Below are positions 40,907 through 51,199 of a stretch of 64,000 nt of DNA, one piece after another. Position numbers and translations under genes: made by a program. The notes under the pieces were generated by a model, which saw only the letters and a list, made by a program, of their open reading frames with translations, had not been told where the DNA came from and did no database searches. Position 1 is the stretch's first letter; each line of letters begins with the position of its first letter. The stretch covers positions 7,626,001 through 7,690,000 of the forward strand of contig NC_064677.1 in NCBI RefSeq assembly GCF_023278565.1. Direction: 5' to 3'. The stretch is from Colletotrichum lupini (lineage: Eukaryota > Ascomycota > Sordariomycetes > Glomerellales > Glomerellaceae).

Positions 40907-43777
40907 TTACCAACTGCCCATTTGCGTCAGATGCCTCGAGCTCTCGCCAATAAGGAACGAATACTCTCCAAACGTAATCATCGCCCAGTTCTGTTGCCGT
41001 ACGTCCCAGTAACTGAGGTCGCGGCGTGTCACATTGAACGTGACGGTCTTCTTCTCGCCCTTCTCCAGGTTGAACTTGTCAAATCCGCGAAGGACCTTGA
41101 CGGGGAAGTCCACGCCGTGCACATTCTTCGGGTACGACATGTACAACTGGGGGACGACCTTGCCTGCTACAGCGCCGGTGTTGGTGACGTCCGCCTGGAT
41201 GGTGACATATGTCTCCCACAGATCGGGGTTACCGCCCTCTTCACCGCCGGCTTGGGATGGAGGTTGCTTCACCTCGTATCCGTCTGGATAAGGGTACGGT
41301 TCTGAAGAAATATCGTCAACTGTGTCCAAGTATGGGTACACATATTTCTCGAGCTTGCGGAACCCCTCCGGAAACAAAGCCACCTTCTTGTCAGGGATCT
41401 TGTCGCTGAATTTTGGTGGCTCCGCCCCGGGCGCTGGACGAGGTGGAGGAAGTGCGCTCTTTTCCTTGACGCCCTTGACGGTGACATTGGAAAACTCGAA
41501 GCTTGTGTATGAAAGACCGAATCCAAATTCAAAACGAGGTACAATGTTGTTCTTGTCAAAGTGTCGGTAGTCGATGTAGAGTCCTTCAGAGAAGTCTTGC
41601 TGGGGCACCACGCCGTTGGGTAGGTACAAGATCTGTCCGCCAGGTCCAAAGTCCTTCAGAGACTTGGGGATCGTATACGGCAGCTTGCCACTGGGGTTGA
41701 CATCGCCAAAGATCACGTCCGCTAGCGCGTTTCCACTCTCCTCTCCTGGAAGGTTGGCGTAGAGGACGGCCTTGACACCGGGATGGTCGATCCAGCGTTC
41801 CATTTCGACGGGTCCTACCGAATGAATGACAACGATGGTATCACCACCTGCTGAGTTGCCTTCACCCTTGCCGCAATTGTCAGCAACCAGGAGGATCAGA
41901 TCGTCTCCTCCTTTTTGCAACTTGAGATCGTTTCGATCACCGCCAATGCCTCCCCATGCCAGGAAGCCTTCTCCCGAGTCCGCGTTCGCAAATACGATGC
42001 AGACGTCCTGGTTGTGCAGCACAGAGGGGTCCTTTTGGAATGGGGGCGAGTTTGTGAGATACTCGGACAGCTCAACTTTCTCAGACTTGAAACCCTTCTT
42101 CAAGGCTTCGACAGGAGTAACGAGGTACGGGAATTCCACAGCACCACTGCCCCAGCCCGAGCCCAGTGTCCCTTGGTTGCAGCCGCGATCAGCGCAGTAA
42201 TTCGGGCCGTTGCCTGGACCAGCGTCCTCGCCATAGATGCCAATCTTCAATTTGCCCTCGTGGCGCTTGCGCTTCGCGTCGATGAAGCCGTCTCTGCTGA
42301 TTGGCAAGACGTCCTTATTCTTGAGCAGCACTGTGCCCTCGGCAGCAACGCGGCGGGCAATGTCAGAATGGTTGCCTTGCACATGAACATACTTGTTGAC
42401 CTCGACCTCAGGTTGGGGTGTCTTGCTACCGGGAGCGAGGGTACCCATCTTGTCGTTGGTCCACGAGGAGAAATTGGGGAGCTCATCTGGGTAAAGCTTC
42501 TTATCGTCCTGGCCCAGCTTATACCAGGAAGCAACGATACGAACGGCCATATCATCCAATCGTTCGACGGGAACGGATCCGTTGAGGACGGCTCGAGTAA
42601 GTTCGGGGCCCCAGAGAGATTTTCCATTCTGCCAAAATAGACCATCGCCAGGCATTGTCATATCCAAGCCTGCGAGAGCGCTGCCGACACCTGAACGTTG
42701 TGCAAGCCAGTCGCTCATTACGAAGCCTTGGAAGCCCATCTCGTCCTTTAGAATACCGTTGAGAAGCTTGGAGTTGTCGCAAGCGTACGAGTTGTTGACC
42801 TGGTTGTAAGAGCACATGACACTGGCAACACCAGCCTTGACGGCATCGAGGAATGGCCACGCGTACAGCTCGTGCATGGCCCGGTCGTCGATGTTGCTAG
42901 AGATGGCGTTGGGCAATCCCCACTCCCAACTTTGTCGGAAATGTTCCTGCTCGTTGGCAACAAAATGCTTGATGGTAGCCATGACGCCCTCCTCCTGAAT
43001 GCCCTTGATCGTCTCAGCGGCAGCGATACCCGACAGGTAGGGGTCGGCGCCAAAGCCCTCCCAGTTGCGGCCGCCGGCAGGCAGTCGACCGAGGGGTCCA
43101 ACGCAGGGTCCGAGGAGCACGTTGATTCCCTTGCCTCGGGCTTCTTGACCATGGGCCTTGCCTCGCTGGTACATCAATTCTTTGTTCCAAGTAGCGCCAA
43201 CAGTGACGCCAGCAGGGAATGCTGTCGCATTGTCGGCAAACCGGATACCAAGGGGACCATCTTGTAGTTGGAGCTGCGGGAAGCCAACGTGGACGGCAGG
43301 GCCAGTCGTGCCAACCGCGAGACCCATCATCCAGCCAGTTCCTGTTGTAATGTTGACCTTTTCAGGCAACGTCATCTTGGCGACCATCTCTCCGGCTTTC
43401 TGATAGCTCTCTGCCCAATTCTTGGATATGCCACCCTTTGGAGTCGGGTACCATGGTGGCGATAGACCGGTGGGGGGCGCGCCCTTGAACTTCTTGTACA
43501 TGACGGCTCCTCCGGCGCTGATGAATACCCACATGATGAAGACGACAGCGGTGATGAGCAGGCATAGCTTCGAGCGACCCTGAAATAGTCTTCTGAAAGC
43601 TGCAATGCAGCCCCGCGGCCTGGCGGAAAGGAAGGCGGGCTTGGGGAATCTTGACTCCTGCTTCTGTTCATTTCGCTCGAGGTAATCCGTGGCGTCGATG
43701 TCGGAGCCGTCGTCGGATTCTCCATCGTAGGAGCGGCGGGACTTGTCGCCCAAGAGTCCCTCTTTGCTTGGGTCCAT
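40907..43777 (-). CDS. membrane-anchored GH3 beta-glucosidase
   Basis: An intronless 956-residue protein. Residues 1-69 are a charged cytosolic tail and 70-93 a single membrane segment (LCLLITAVVFIMWVFISAGG), giving a type II anchor with the catalytic part outside. The GH3 N domain carries LQDGPLGIRF, the GRNWEGFGADPYLSG block, KHFVANEQE, and GFVMSDW at 351-357, where Asp356 is the nucleophile. The GH3 C domain follows with VAAEGTVLLKN, the PGEESGNALADVIFGDVNPSGKLP block, and FEFGFGLSYTSF. A C-terminal fibronectin-III-like domain ends with the ITFGEYSFLIGESS strand. The family removes terminal beta-glucosyl units from cello-oligosaccharides or other glucosides. The length exceeds the usual 750-870 residues because of the anchor and an insertion before the FnIII domain (Pro-rich, about residues 780-880). 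It is like Aspergillus bglE-type enzymes. Start at 43777. Confidence 0.92.
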   Translation of the reverse strand: MDPSKEGLLGDKSRRSYDGESDDGSDIDATDYLERNEQKQESRFPKPAFLSARPRGCIAAFRRLFQGRSKLCLLITAVVFIMWVFISAGGAVMYKKFKGAPPTGLSPPWYPTPKGGISKNWAESYQKAGEMVAKMTLPEKVNITTGTGWMMGLAVGTTGPAVHVGFPQLQLQDGPLGIRFADNATAFPAGVTVGATWNKELMYQRGKAHGQEARGKGINVLLGPCVGPLGRLPAGGRNWEGFGADPYLSGIAAAETIKGIQEEGVMATIKHFVANEQEHFRQSWEWGLPNAISSNIDDRAMHELYAWPFLDAVKAGVASVMCSYNQVNNSYACDNSKLLNGILKDEMGFQGFVMSDWLAQRSGVGSALAGLDMTMPGDGLFWQNGKSLWGPELTRAVLNGSVPVERLDDMAVRIVASWYKLGQDDKKLYPDELPNFSSWTNDKMGTLAPGSKTPQPEVEVNKYVHVQGNHSDIARRVAAEGTVLLKNKDVLPISRDGFIDAKRKRHEGKLKIGIYGEDAGPGNGPNYCADRGCNQGTLGSGWGSGAVEFPYLVTPVEALKKGFKSEKVELSEYLTNSPPFQKDPSVLHNQDVCIVFANADSGEGFLAWGGIGGDRNDLKLQKGGDDLILLVADNCGKGEGNSAGGDTIVVIHSVGPVEMERWIDHPGVKAVLYANLPGEESGNALADVIFGDVNPSGKLPYTIPKSLKDFGPGGQILYLPNGVVPQQDFSEGLYIDYRHFDKNNIVPRFEFGFGLSYTSFEFSNVTVKGVKEKSALPPPRPAPGAEPPKFSDKIPDKKVALFPEGFRKLEKYVYPYLDTVDDISSEPYPYPDGYEVKQPPSQAGGEEGGNPDLWETYVTIQADVTNTGAVAGKVVPQLYMSYPKNVHGVDFPVKVLRGFDKFNLEKGEKKTVTFNVTRRDLSYWDVRQQNWAMITFGEYSFLIGESSRHLTQMGSW

Positions 43778-46680
43778 AGCGGACAGATTGAATATATGTT
43801 GTACTATCCGTGGCCGTGACTCTAGATCCGCTTAGGGGAAGTTGAATGCTTCTGGTTTTTGTTCAATGATGTACAATTTAGGCTGGATCTGCGTCTGACG
43901 AGCGCACCAGTCCTGTTCAGAGACGAATTGTGGTAGCACGGTTCGACTGGCGTACCATTGCTCGACACGCCCTCGGGGATGGTATTGTAACGAAGCAGTT
44001 TTCGGTACGTGTCGGAGACAATTGGGGGTATAGGCAAGACGGTGCTAGCAACTCGAATTCGGTCAATCGAGATGGAGTCTGGGAGTATGTGAAGAGCGTA
44101 GGCGACCTCGGAAGTTGACGTGATGTCAGTGTCGGGTCAGGACAATCAGACAAATACTTGCGAAGACGAGAAGAGAAGGGTTGGAACTTGGAATGAGTGA
44201 CAAAACAATTGAAGGGACGCTGCTGATTGCAGAGGGATCAGGCCGTGCCCGCCTGGATTTGGGAGCTTCCGGTTGAAACAGTGGGGGAATCTGGGTCTAG
44301 GTACGTACTGGATACTCCACGCTTGGACCGCTGCCCCTGTCTTAGTGACGTCCCTTGGGCCTTCCAGTCCTCGATTGCAGCGCCATTAGGCCAGTGGAGC
44401 TGTGTTCTTCTTGGGCTGCCCCGCTGATTGGCGCGGGGCCTCGGCAGCACGGGCCTACGATACCTAGCGTCTGCCCCTGGAAGAGCCAGAACCCGGCAGA
44501 AGCATGCCAAATTCCCTCCAAATTCCCATCTATTTCCAGGAGTGTTAGGCACTCCGTACTTTTAGGTTGTTGTTTGTAACTTTGCTGAGGTTCTTGGACA
44601 ATGTGCCTCATCTTAGGTAAGCATATCCGAATCTCAGGAAAGGTAAGCACCGGAGATCTCCCGCTTGGATGCGATGGATTCCATCCCGTCTTGCACCTCA
44701 TCTCAGTCTCAAGATGCGATACCGAATGACCCACCGACGAAGGTAAGGACACTGACGAAAGCTGGCAGACCATATCAGGTGCTCCAGGCCACATTTCGTC
44801 TTCTGATCAACCCGACGTCACATTTTACTCTCAATATGAAGCAGGGAGCCATCTGCCGCCAGCCTTTTCTCCAGCATCAATAACGTCCGTCCATGAGCTG
44901 AGACTGTGAAAAAAGCAAGCTTCCTTATCCCCAATTTCGCACAAATTTGCCTGCCTCCTCGACCTCGATCCATCCAGCTTCGGGAAAGAGAAACACGGTG
45001 TCTCAGCTAGATTTTGACGACGCTCAGAAGCATTCAAAGGCCAGCAGCTGGAATGTGCGGGGCCGATGTGAGAAGCAAAACTAAACTACAGCGGGGAGGC
45101 AGTTTAGTGATCCAAACGTCACGGGTGGAAATGTTCCAGGCCCTCGAGAATTTGACTACTACGTAAGGTGCTGCTCACTTCGTCTGATGAGTGTTCTGGT
45201 ACACTTATGCTTTTATGCTGATGCTACACATCAGACTGGCCGGGTTGCTGATCATCGCAGGATATGTCCTTAGGAAAACACCGCCAGGCCGTAATTCTCC
45301 AAGGTTGTGAAGAAGACGAAATGCCAATGTTGAAGCCCTCTGGATGCATCGTTGGACCAATTTTTCCACAAAATCAGTTCAGCATTTAGACACGGCTCAC
45401 ATCGGAAGAGGAAGCCAATCTGCAAGTCGGCCGATGGGCCAAGATCAGCCTGGCGACCTCGAGGGTCTCTCATGATTTGGTCGACCCATGTGTGACGTCG
45501 AACTCGCCTTGGCCAGTTCTTACGATACAGATGGGAATAGTTCTGAGAGCGATGAGACTAGACCAAGGCCAAAAACAGCCGACAGTGCAGCCTCAGCTCG
45601 CAAACGGCTGTGGCCGAAACTCTGCTGGTCATGGCTGCCACATGTGAAGAGGTTTCTTGGGTCGCCATGTACGCCATGTACGCCACACATTATTCTCCAC
45701 ATAGCTTGTCGTCAGGAAGGCATCAATCTCTGCATGGAGTATCTACAAGGCAGAGCATAACGGTGTTACGGACTAGAAGAGCCCTTTCGAGATAAGACAA
45801 AGCGGGCTAGACGCCTGCATCAGTGGGAGAATGAGAAGCAACGCTGCCTTCGGTCCTCCTTGAACCCACGCTGACCAGAGGCTCTTGCGCACGAAACAGG
45901 GTCGCACTCGCAAGACGAAATTTGTTGATATCTTGAAACGAGATGGAAGGACAGTGACCACTTAGCCGAATCTTTGGCCGACGCTGAGGCGGGACGCAAC
46001 CGCGGGGTGGGCCGCGCTTCTTCAACGGGATTTCGACGCCGGCACCGGAGCAACCGCAGCGGAGGGATCCAACATGTGAAGAGAATTCTTCAAAAACTTG
46101 AAGGTGAAGAGATGAACGATTTTCCGCTGGACCCTTGGTTCCCATTTTCCGTGCTGAGCAACGAGAGTTGCGTAGTTGGATTGGTAATTCGGGCATCAAG
46201 AGCCTTTCGCAGCGGAGCGAAAAAGATGAGGTACGGAGCCCCGCGGTACGTACTCGTTTATCGCTACGGAGATTGGGGGCGAGGGTGGAGATCAGTAAGC
46301 GGGTGCAACCAATAAGATATCTCCGATAGGGGGCGAGATACAAAGTTGAATTTTTTTTTTTCACATGGGCCAAGGATGCGATTCTGCTGGTGGATTATGA
46401 GAAACAAAGAGGGAAAAATCGCGCCCGGACTTGCAGTGCCCAATCTAAAAAAAAATCTGTGTTGCGACGGAGGGACACTTGTTGCTGACGACCTACACCA
46501 CACAAACTCGCCGTCCCACGAGAGAGAGGACAGACGAGAGCATCCTTTTTCTTTCCCGCGAAACTCTTTTCCGGTTTTTCCTCCTTCAGAATTGCAGAAG
46601 CGAGGTCCCCTTGTTCGCGCGCGCTCTCTCTCCCTCTCTCGCCCTCCGACCCCTCTCTCCGAGTGCTGGTTGTCGCTTCC
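43778..46680. other. divergent upstream region of GH3 and EF3-family genes
   Basis: No gene was seen. The last 300 bases before 46681 are strongly C/T-rich (a long pyrimidine leader), typical for highly expressed fungal translation genes. Open frames in 45800-46373 (minus) and 45974-46315 (plus) overlap and have no signature. Confidence 0.5.
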
Positions 46681-49600
46681 ATGCCTCACCCTGTAACCCC
46701 GCCCTTATCGCAGCAGGAACAACACCAAGCGAACATGACCGTCGTGGCCAAGGGCGATGCCCCTCCCCCGCCATCCCAAGAGGAGGTTTCCGCCTTCTTG
46801 AACTCCATCTTCACCGCGACCACTTCCGCCGCCTCAGTCGATGCCGCCTACGGTCTTTGCGAAGTCCTCAACAACACGGTCGGATACCAAGGTCTCACCC
46901 ATTATGGCATTCTTGCCGAGATCAAGAAGGCTGTTGCCAACAAGAAGTCTCCTCAGCTTCGCGAGTGCGCCCAGAACCTGCTGGGTGCCCTCTTTGAGCG
47001 CATGCCCCCCAAGTCACCCTTGAGCGAGGTTGTCTTCCTTGTTCAGGATGCCACCCTCGTTCCTGCAGCTCTCGACGCCCTGGCCGATAAGGGCTCCGTC
47101 GTCCGCGAGTCTGCTCAATATGCGCTGGACGCCCTCTTCAACAACTTGAGCGCCGAGGCTCTCGTTGTCGGTCTGCTGCCCGTTCTTCACACCTACCTGT
47201 CCAAGAGGACCGGAAAGTGGCAGGGAACTGCTGCTGCCCTCCTCTTGCTCCAGAAGATCGCCGAGAAGGCCAAGCAGACTGTCGGCTCCACCCAGGAGCA
47301 GGCTGAAGAGCAGGATGTCCTCCGTGAGGCCATCGGAACAAAGCTGGCTGGCCTCATCCCCATCGTCGAGGGCGGCATGCACGACCTCAAGGCCGAGGTC
47401 GAGAAGCAGTCTGTCCAGACTATGACCGCCCTTACCGCCCTCCTTTCCAACGACGACGTCGCCCCTCGCGTGCCTCTTCTCATCGATACCATGCACCACC
47501 CCTCCACCGAGACTCTTCGCAAGGCCATCCACGCCCTGTCCATGACGACCTTCGTCGCCATCGTCACCTCTCCCGTCCTTGCTCTCTTGACGCCCCTGCT
47601 GGAGCGTTCCCTCAACACCCCCTCTACCGCTCAAGAGGTTCTCCGCCAGACCGTCGTTGTCGTCGAGAACTTGACAAAGCTGGTTCACGACCCGATCGAG
47701 GCCAGAACCTTCTTGCCCAAGTTGCAGCCAGGTGTGAAGGGTGTCTACGACCGCGCTTCCCTCCCCGAGGTCCGAGAGCTGGCTAAGAGAGCATTGGATG
47801 TCATTGAGAAGGCCATGGGTGACGACAAGGATGTCATCGAGCGTGTCTCGAGCGAGGACGTCGGCAAGATCCTTGATGCCGAGATCAAGAAGAGCGGCGG
47901 CCTTGCCGTCACCGACATCTACAAGGTGGCTCGCCCATACATCTGCGAGCAGGTTGCCGAGGACGTCAACCATCGTTTTGTTCAGCGCATCTCTGCACGC
48001 ATCGCTCCCTACCTGCAGGCCTTGGCCCCGAGCTCTAATATTGCCATCGCCGACAGCGTTCAGAAGTACTACGTCGAGGAGGACGAGCGCAAGTACGGTG
48101 TTCCCGAGAAGGAGGACGACGGCGAGACGGAGATTGTCAATGCCCACTTCTCCCTGGCATACGGTGGCATGCTGCTGCTTTCCCACACCAACCTGAGACT
48201 GCTCAAGGGTCACCGCTACGGTCTTTGCGGTCGCAACGGTGCTGGCAAGTCCACGCTGATGCGCAGTATCGCCAACGGCAAGCTCGAGGGTTTCCCTCCC
48301 CAGGATGTTCTTCGTACCATTTACGTCGAGCACAACCAGGGTGAGGATGCTGATATCAGCATTTTAGACTTCGTCCTCAAGGACGAGGAGATCGCGGCTC
48401 GCGGTCGTGCCAAGGTCGTCGAGGTTCTTGATGAGTTCGGCTTCGGCAGTGGCCCTGACGAGCGCCAGTCGCACAAGGTCGGCTCCCTGTCTGGAGGATG
48501 GAAGATGAAGTTGGCTTTGGCTCGTGCTATGCTGAAGGGCGCCGACGTCCTGTTGTTGGACGAACCTACTAACCACTTGGATGTTGCCAACATCGCCTGG
48601 CTCGAGAACTACCTCAAGACCCACCCCGACATCACCAGTTTGATCGTTTCTCACGACTCCGGTTTCCTCGACAACGTCACCACGGATATTTACCACTACG
48701 AGCCCAACAAGAAGCTTGCCTGCTACAAGGGCAACCTCGCTGCCTTTGTCAAGGTTCGCCCCGAGGCAAAGAGCTACTACACGCTCTCCGCTTCCCAGGT
48801 TCAGTTCAAGTTCCCGCCCCCGGGTATCCTGACTGGTGTCAAGTCCTTGACCCGTGCCATTATCCGCATGACCAACGTCTCATACCAATACCCCAAGGCC
48901 CCCAAGCCCTCTCTCGCTGAGGTTACTTGCCAGCTTACTCTGTCGTCCAGAGTGGCCATTATCGGCCCCAACGGTGCCGGCAAGTCCACGCTCATCAAGA
49001 TTCTTACTGGTGAGGTCATTCCCAGCACCGGAAAGGTCGAGAAGCACCCCAACTTGCGTATCGGGTACATCAAGCAGCACGCTCTTGAGCACGTCGAGAT
49101 GCATCTTGAGAAGACCCCCAACCAGTACCTGCAGTGGCGTTACGCCAACGGTGACGATCGCGAGGTCCATATGAAGCAGACCCGTATGCTCTCCGACAAG
49201 GATCGCGAGCAGATGGATAAGCTCATCGATCTCAAGGACGGCAAGTCTGCTCGTCAGCTCGAGACTATCGTTGGTCGTCAAAAGTACAAGAAGACCTTCC
49301 AATACGAGATGTAAGCACAACCTAATTCCCGAGTCACATGGCAAATGTCCTAACAAAACGTAGTAAATGGCGTGGATACCTTCCGAAGTACAACACTCAG
49401 GTGTCTCGCGAGACCATGATCGAGTGGGGCTTCGACAAGCTCATCCAAGAGTTCGACGACCACGAAGCATCTCGCGAGGGTCTCGGTTACCGTGAGCTCC
49501 AGCCCACCGTTATCTCCAAGCACTTTGAGGACCTCGGTCTGGATCCTGAGATTGCCAACCACAACGAGATCGGCTCCCTGTCCGGTGGCCAGAAGGTCAA

Positions 49601-50096
49601 GGTTGTTATCGCTGGTGCGATGTGGAACAACCCTCACTTGTTGGTACTCGACGAGCCGACTAACTTCTTGGACCGTGACTCCCTCGGCGGTCTCGCCGTT
49701 GCCATTCGTGAGTTCAAGGGCGGTGTCATCCTCATTTCCCATAACGAGGAGTTCGTCGGCGCCCTGTGCTCCGAGCAGTGGCACGTCAACGACGGCCGTG
49801 TCGCCCTCCGCGGCAACGCCGCTATCAACCTCGGCTCCTTCGAGGACAACAGCAGCGTACCCGGAAGCGCCATCGCCTCCACCGCCGTCTCCTCCGTCGC
49901 CAACAGTGCCGTCAACAGCGCGGTCAACTCTGGCGCCGAGGATAATTCTGAAATGAAGTTCCGCGCCAGAAAGAAGAAGAAGAAGACCAAGAAGGAGCTC
50001 AAGGAGCAGGAGGTCCGTCGTCGTCTGAGACACATTGAGTGGCTCAACAGCCCCAAGGGAACACCCCACCCTCCCGACACGGATGACGAGGAATAA
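46681..50096 (+). CDS. elf1: EF3-family ABC-F ATPase, Elf1/New1 type (eEF3 paralogue)
   Basis: Two exons, 46681-49310 and 49364-50096, are separated by a 53-bp intron (GTAAGC donor, CGTAG acceptor). The product is 1120 residues, or 1102 if the second ATG at 46735 (AACATGACC) is used. The order is: N-terminal HEAT-like helices (1-450); ABC domain 1 with Walker A GRNGAGKST (about 517), signature LSGGW and Walker B LLLDEPTNHLD; ABC domain 2 with Walker A GPNGAGKST (about 762) and a chromodomain-like insertion (YEIKWRGYLPKYN) before its signature LSGGQ and LLVLDEPTNFLD. The tail has a Ser/Ala-rich linker, a Lys-rich block and a PPDTDDEE end. Classical eEF3 (about 1045 residues) lacks this linker and tail; they fit the Elf1/New1 paralogue, linked in yeasts to translation termination/recycling and mRNA export. 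It acts on cytosolic ribosomes. The eEF3 versus Elf1 choice is mine from memory of the families. Confidence 0.88.
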
Positions 50097-51199
50097 GTTG
50101 GACTTTACGACGACTCACGAAAAGACGGTTAATACTGAGCGATACCTTGTTCTTCTTCTGTGGTGCTGGGTTTAAGAATGAGAGAGAAAAGAGCATGACC
50201 AGAACATACACAGACGAGGTCGACCTCTTTTCCTAAGAAAGAAAAAGTTGGGATTTTTTGCTGCTTTCAGAGATATCTTGGGAATAGAAGGGATTGGAGG
50301 GGAACAAAATAAAGGGAAAGATCACGTAGAGACGTCGTTCTTCTCCCCTACCCCCATCCGTGTTCAGACGGGATTAGAAGGCGTTCTGCATATAGACGGG
50401 ATCCAGGATGGGCTCTCTTTTTTGTCGTGCTTTTTCTTATGTTTTCGTGTGGTGGATATTGTCTCTGCCCCCTTCAGAGATTGTCGCGTTTAGTTAGACA
50501 TTGACAAAGACAATAACCCACTATAGACAGCCTTTTTTGGAATGATGGAACGAAAACTCGATTCGAATAAAAATTGCACCCTTCAATCCCTTCTGTTTCG
50601 CATGTGAATGTCAAGGGTCCATAGTCACAGCTGAGGAGAACGAACTCTCAGACCCATCGTTATCATCAACCGCTCAGGACTAAATGCCAGTGATCTATAC
50701 GGAATTCGTGTTTTCGAGGGCAAAAGGCATTCTCACAATAAATACATCGCACGAGTAAGGCAAAATGAACAAGGAATGTGGCTCAATTTTCTCTGAATTT
50801 GTGCTAGTGGAATCAAATGCCAACACTTGGGCGTATGTGTGCGTGTCTGGTGACCATCATCTACTTCATGCCCTATCCTAAGTTCCAACCTATCCCCCCC
50901 TGTCCTTTGGTTTCGCGATGAGCCACCTCATACTTGATCATAATAATTAAGCTTTATATGTAAGTGTTAAAGATATTTTGCATGGCATCTTTTGTAAAAT
51001 GGTAGAAAAGAAATGAAAACAAACAAGAGCGCCACTGATCATGTCGTGGTTTGCTCAAGCTGGGATCTAGGTATCAAAGCCCCTCGCAACTCCGTCCCAT
51101 GTCTATATCGTTGCGGGAAAACGCCCACTGTACAATGTGTGTCGCCTCGTACGGCTCATGAAAATAGTAAATAGCATCAGATCCAGCATGGTAATTTTT
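50097..51199. other. intergenic, convergent 3' ends
   Basis: No gene was seen. It is T-rich, then AT-rich, and should contain the 3' untranslated regions of the EF3-family gene (plus) and the GT2 gene (minus). Confidence 0.5.

Noticed and set aside
41915..42640. 241-codon plus-strand open frame
   Set aside because: It is antisense to the GH3 beta-glucosidase and has no signature.
47014..48333. 439-codon open frame on the minus strand
   Set aside because: It is exactly antisense to the EF3-family gene. Biased third-base composition in a highly expressed gene keeps the antisense frame open; its Leu/Asp/Gly/Val-rich product has no domain.
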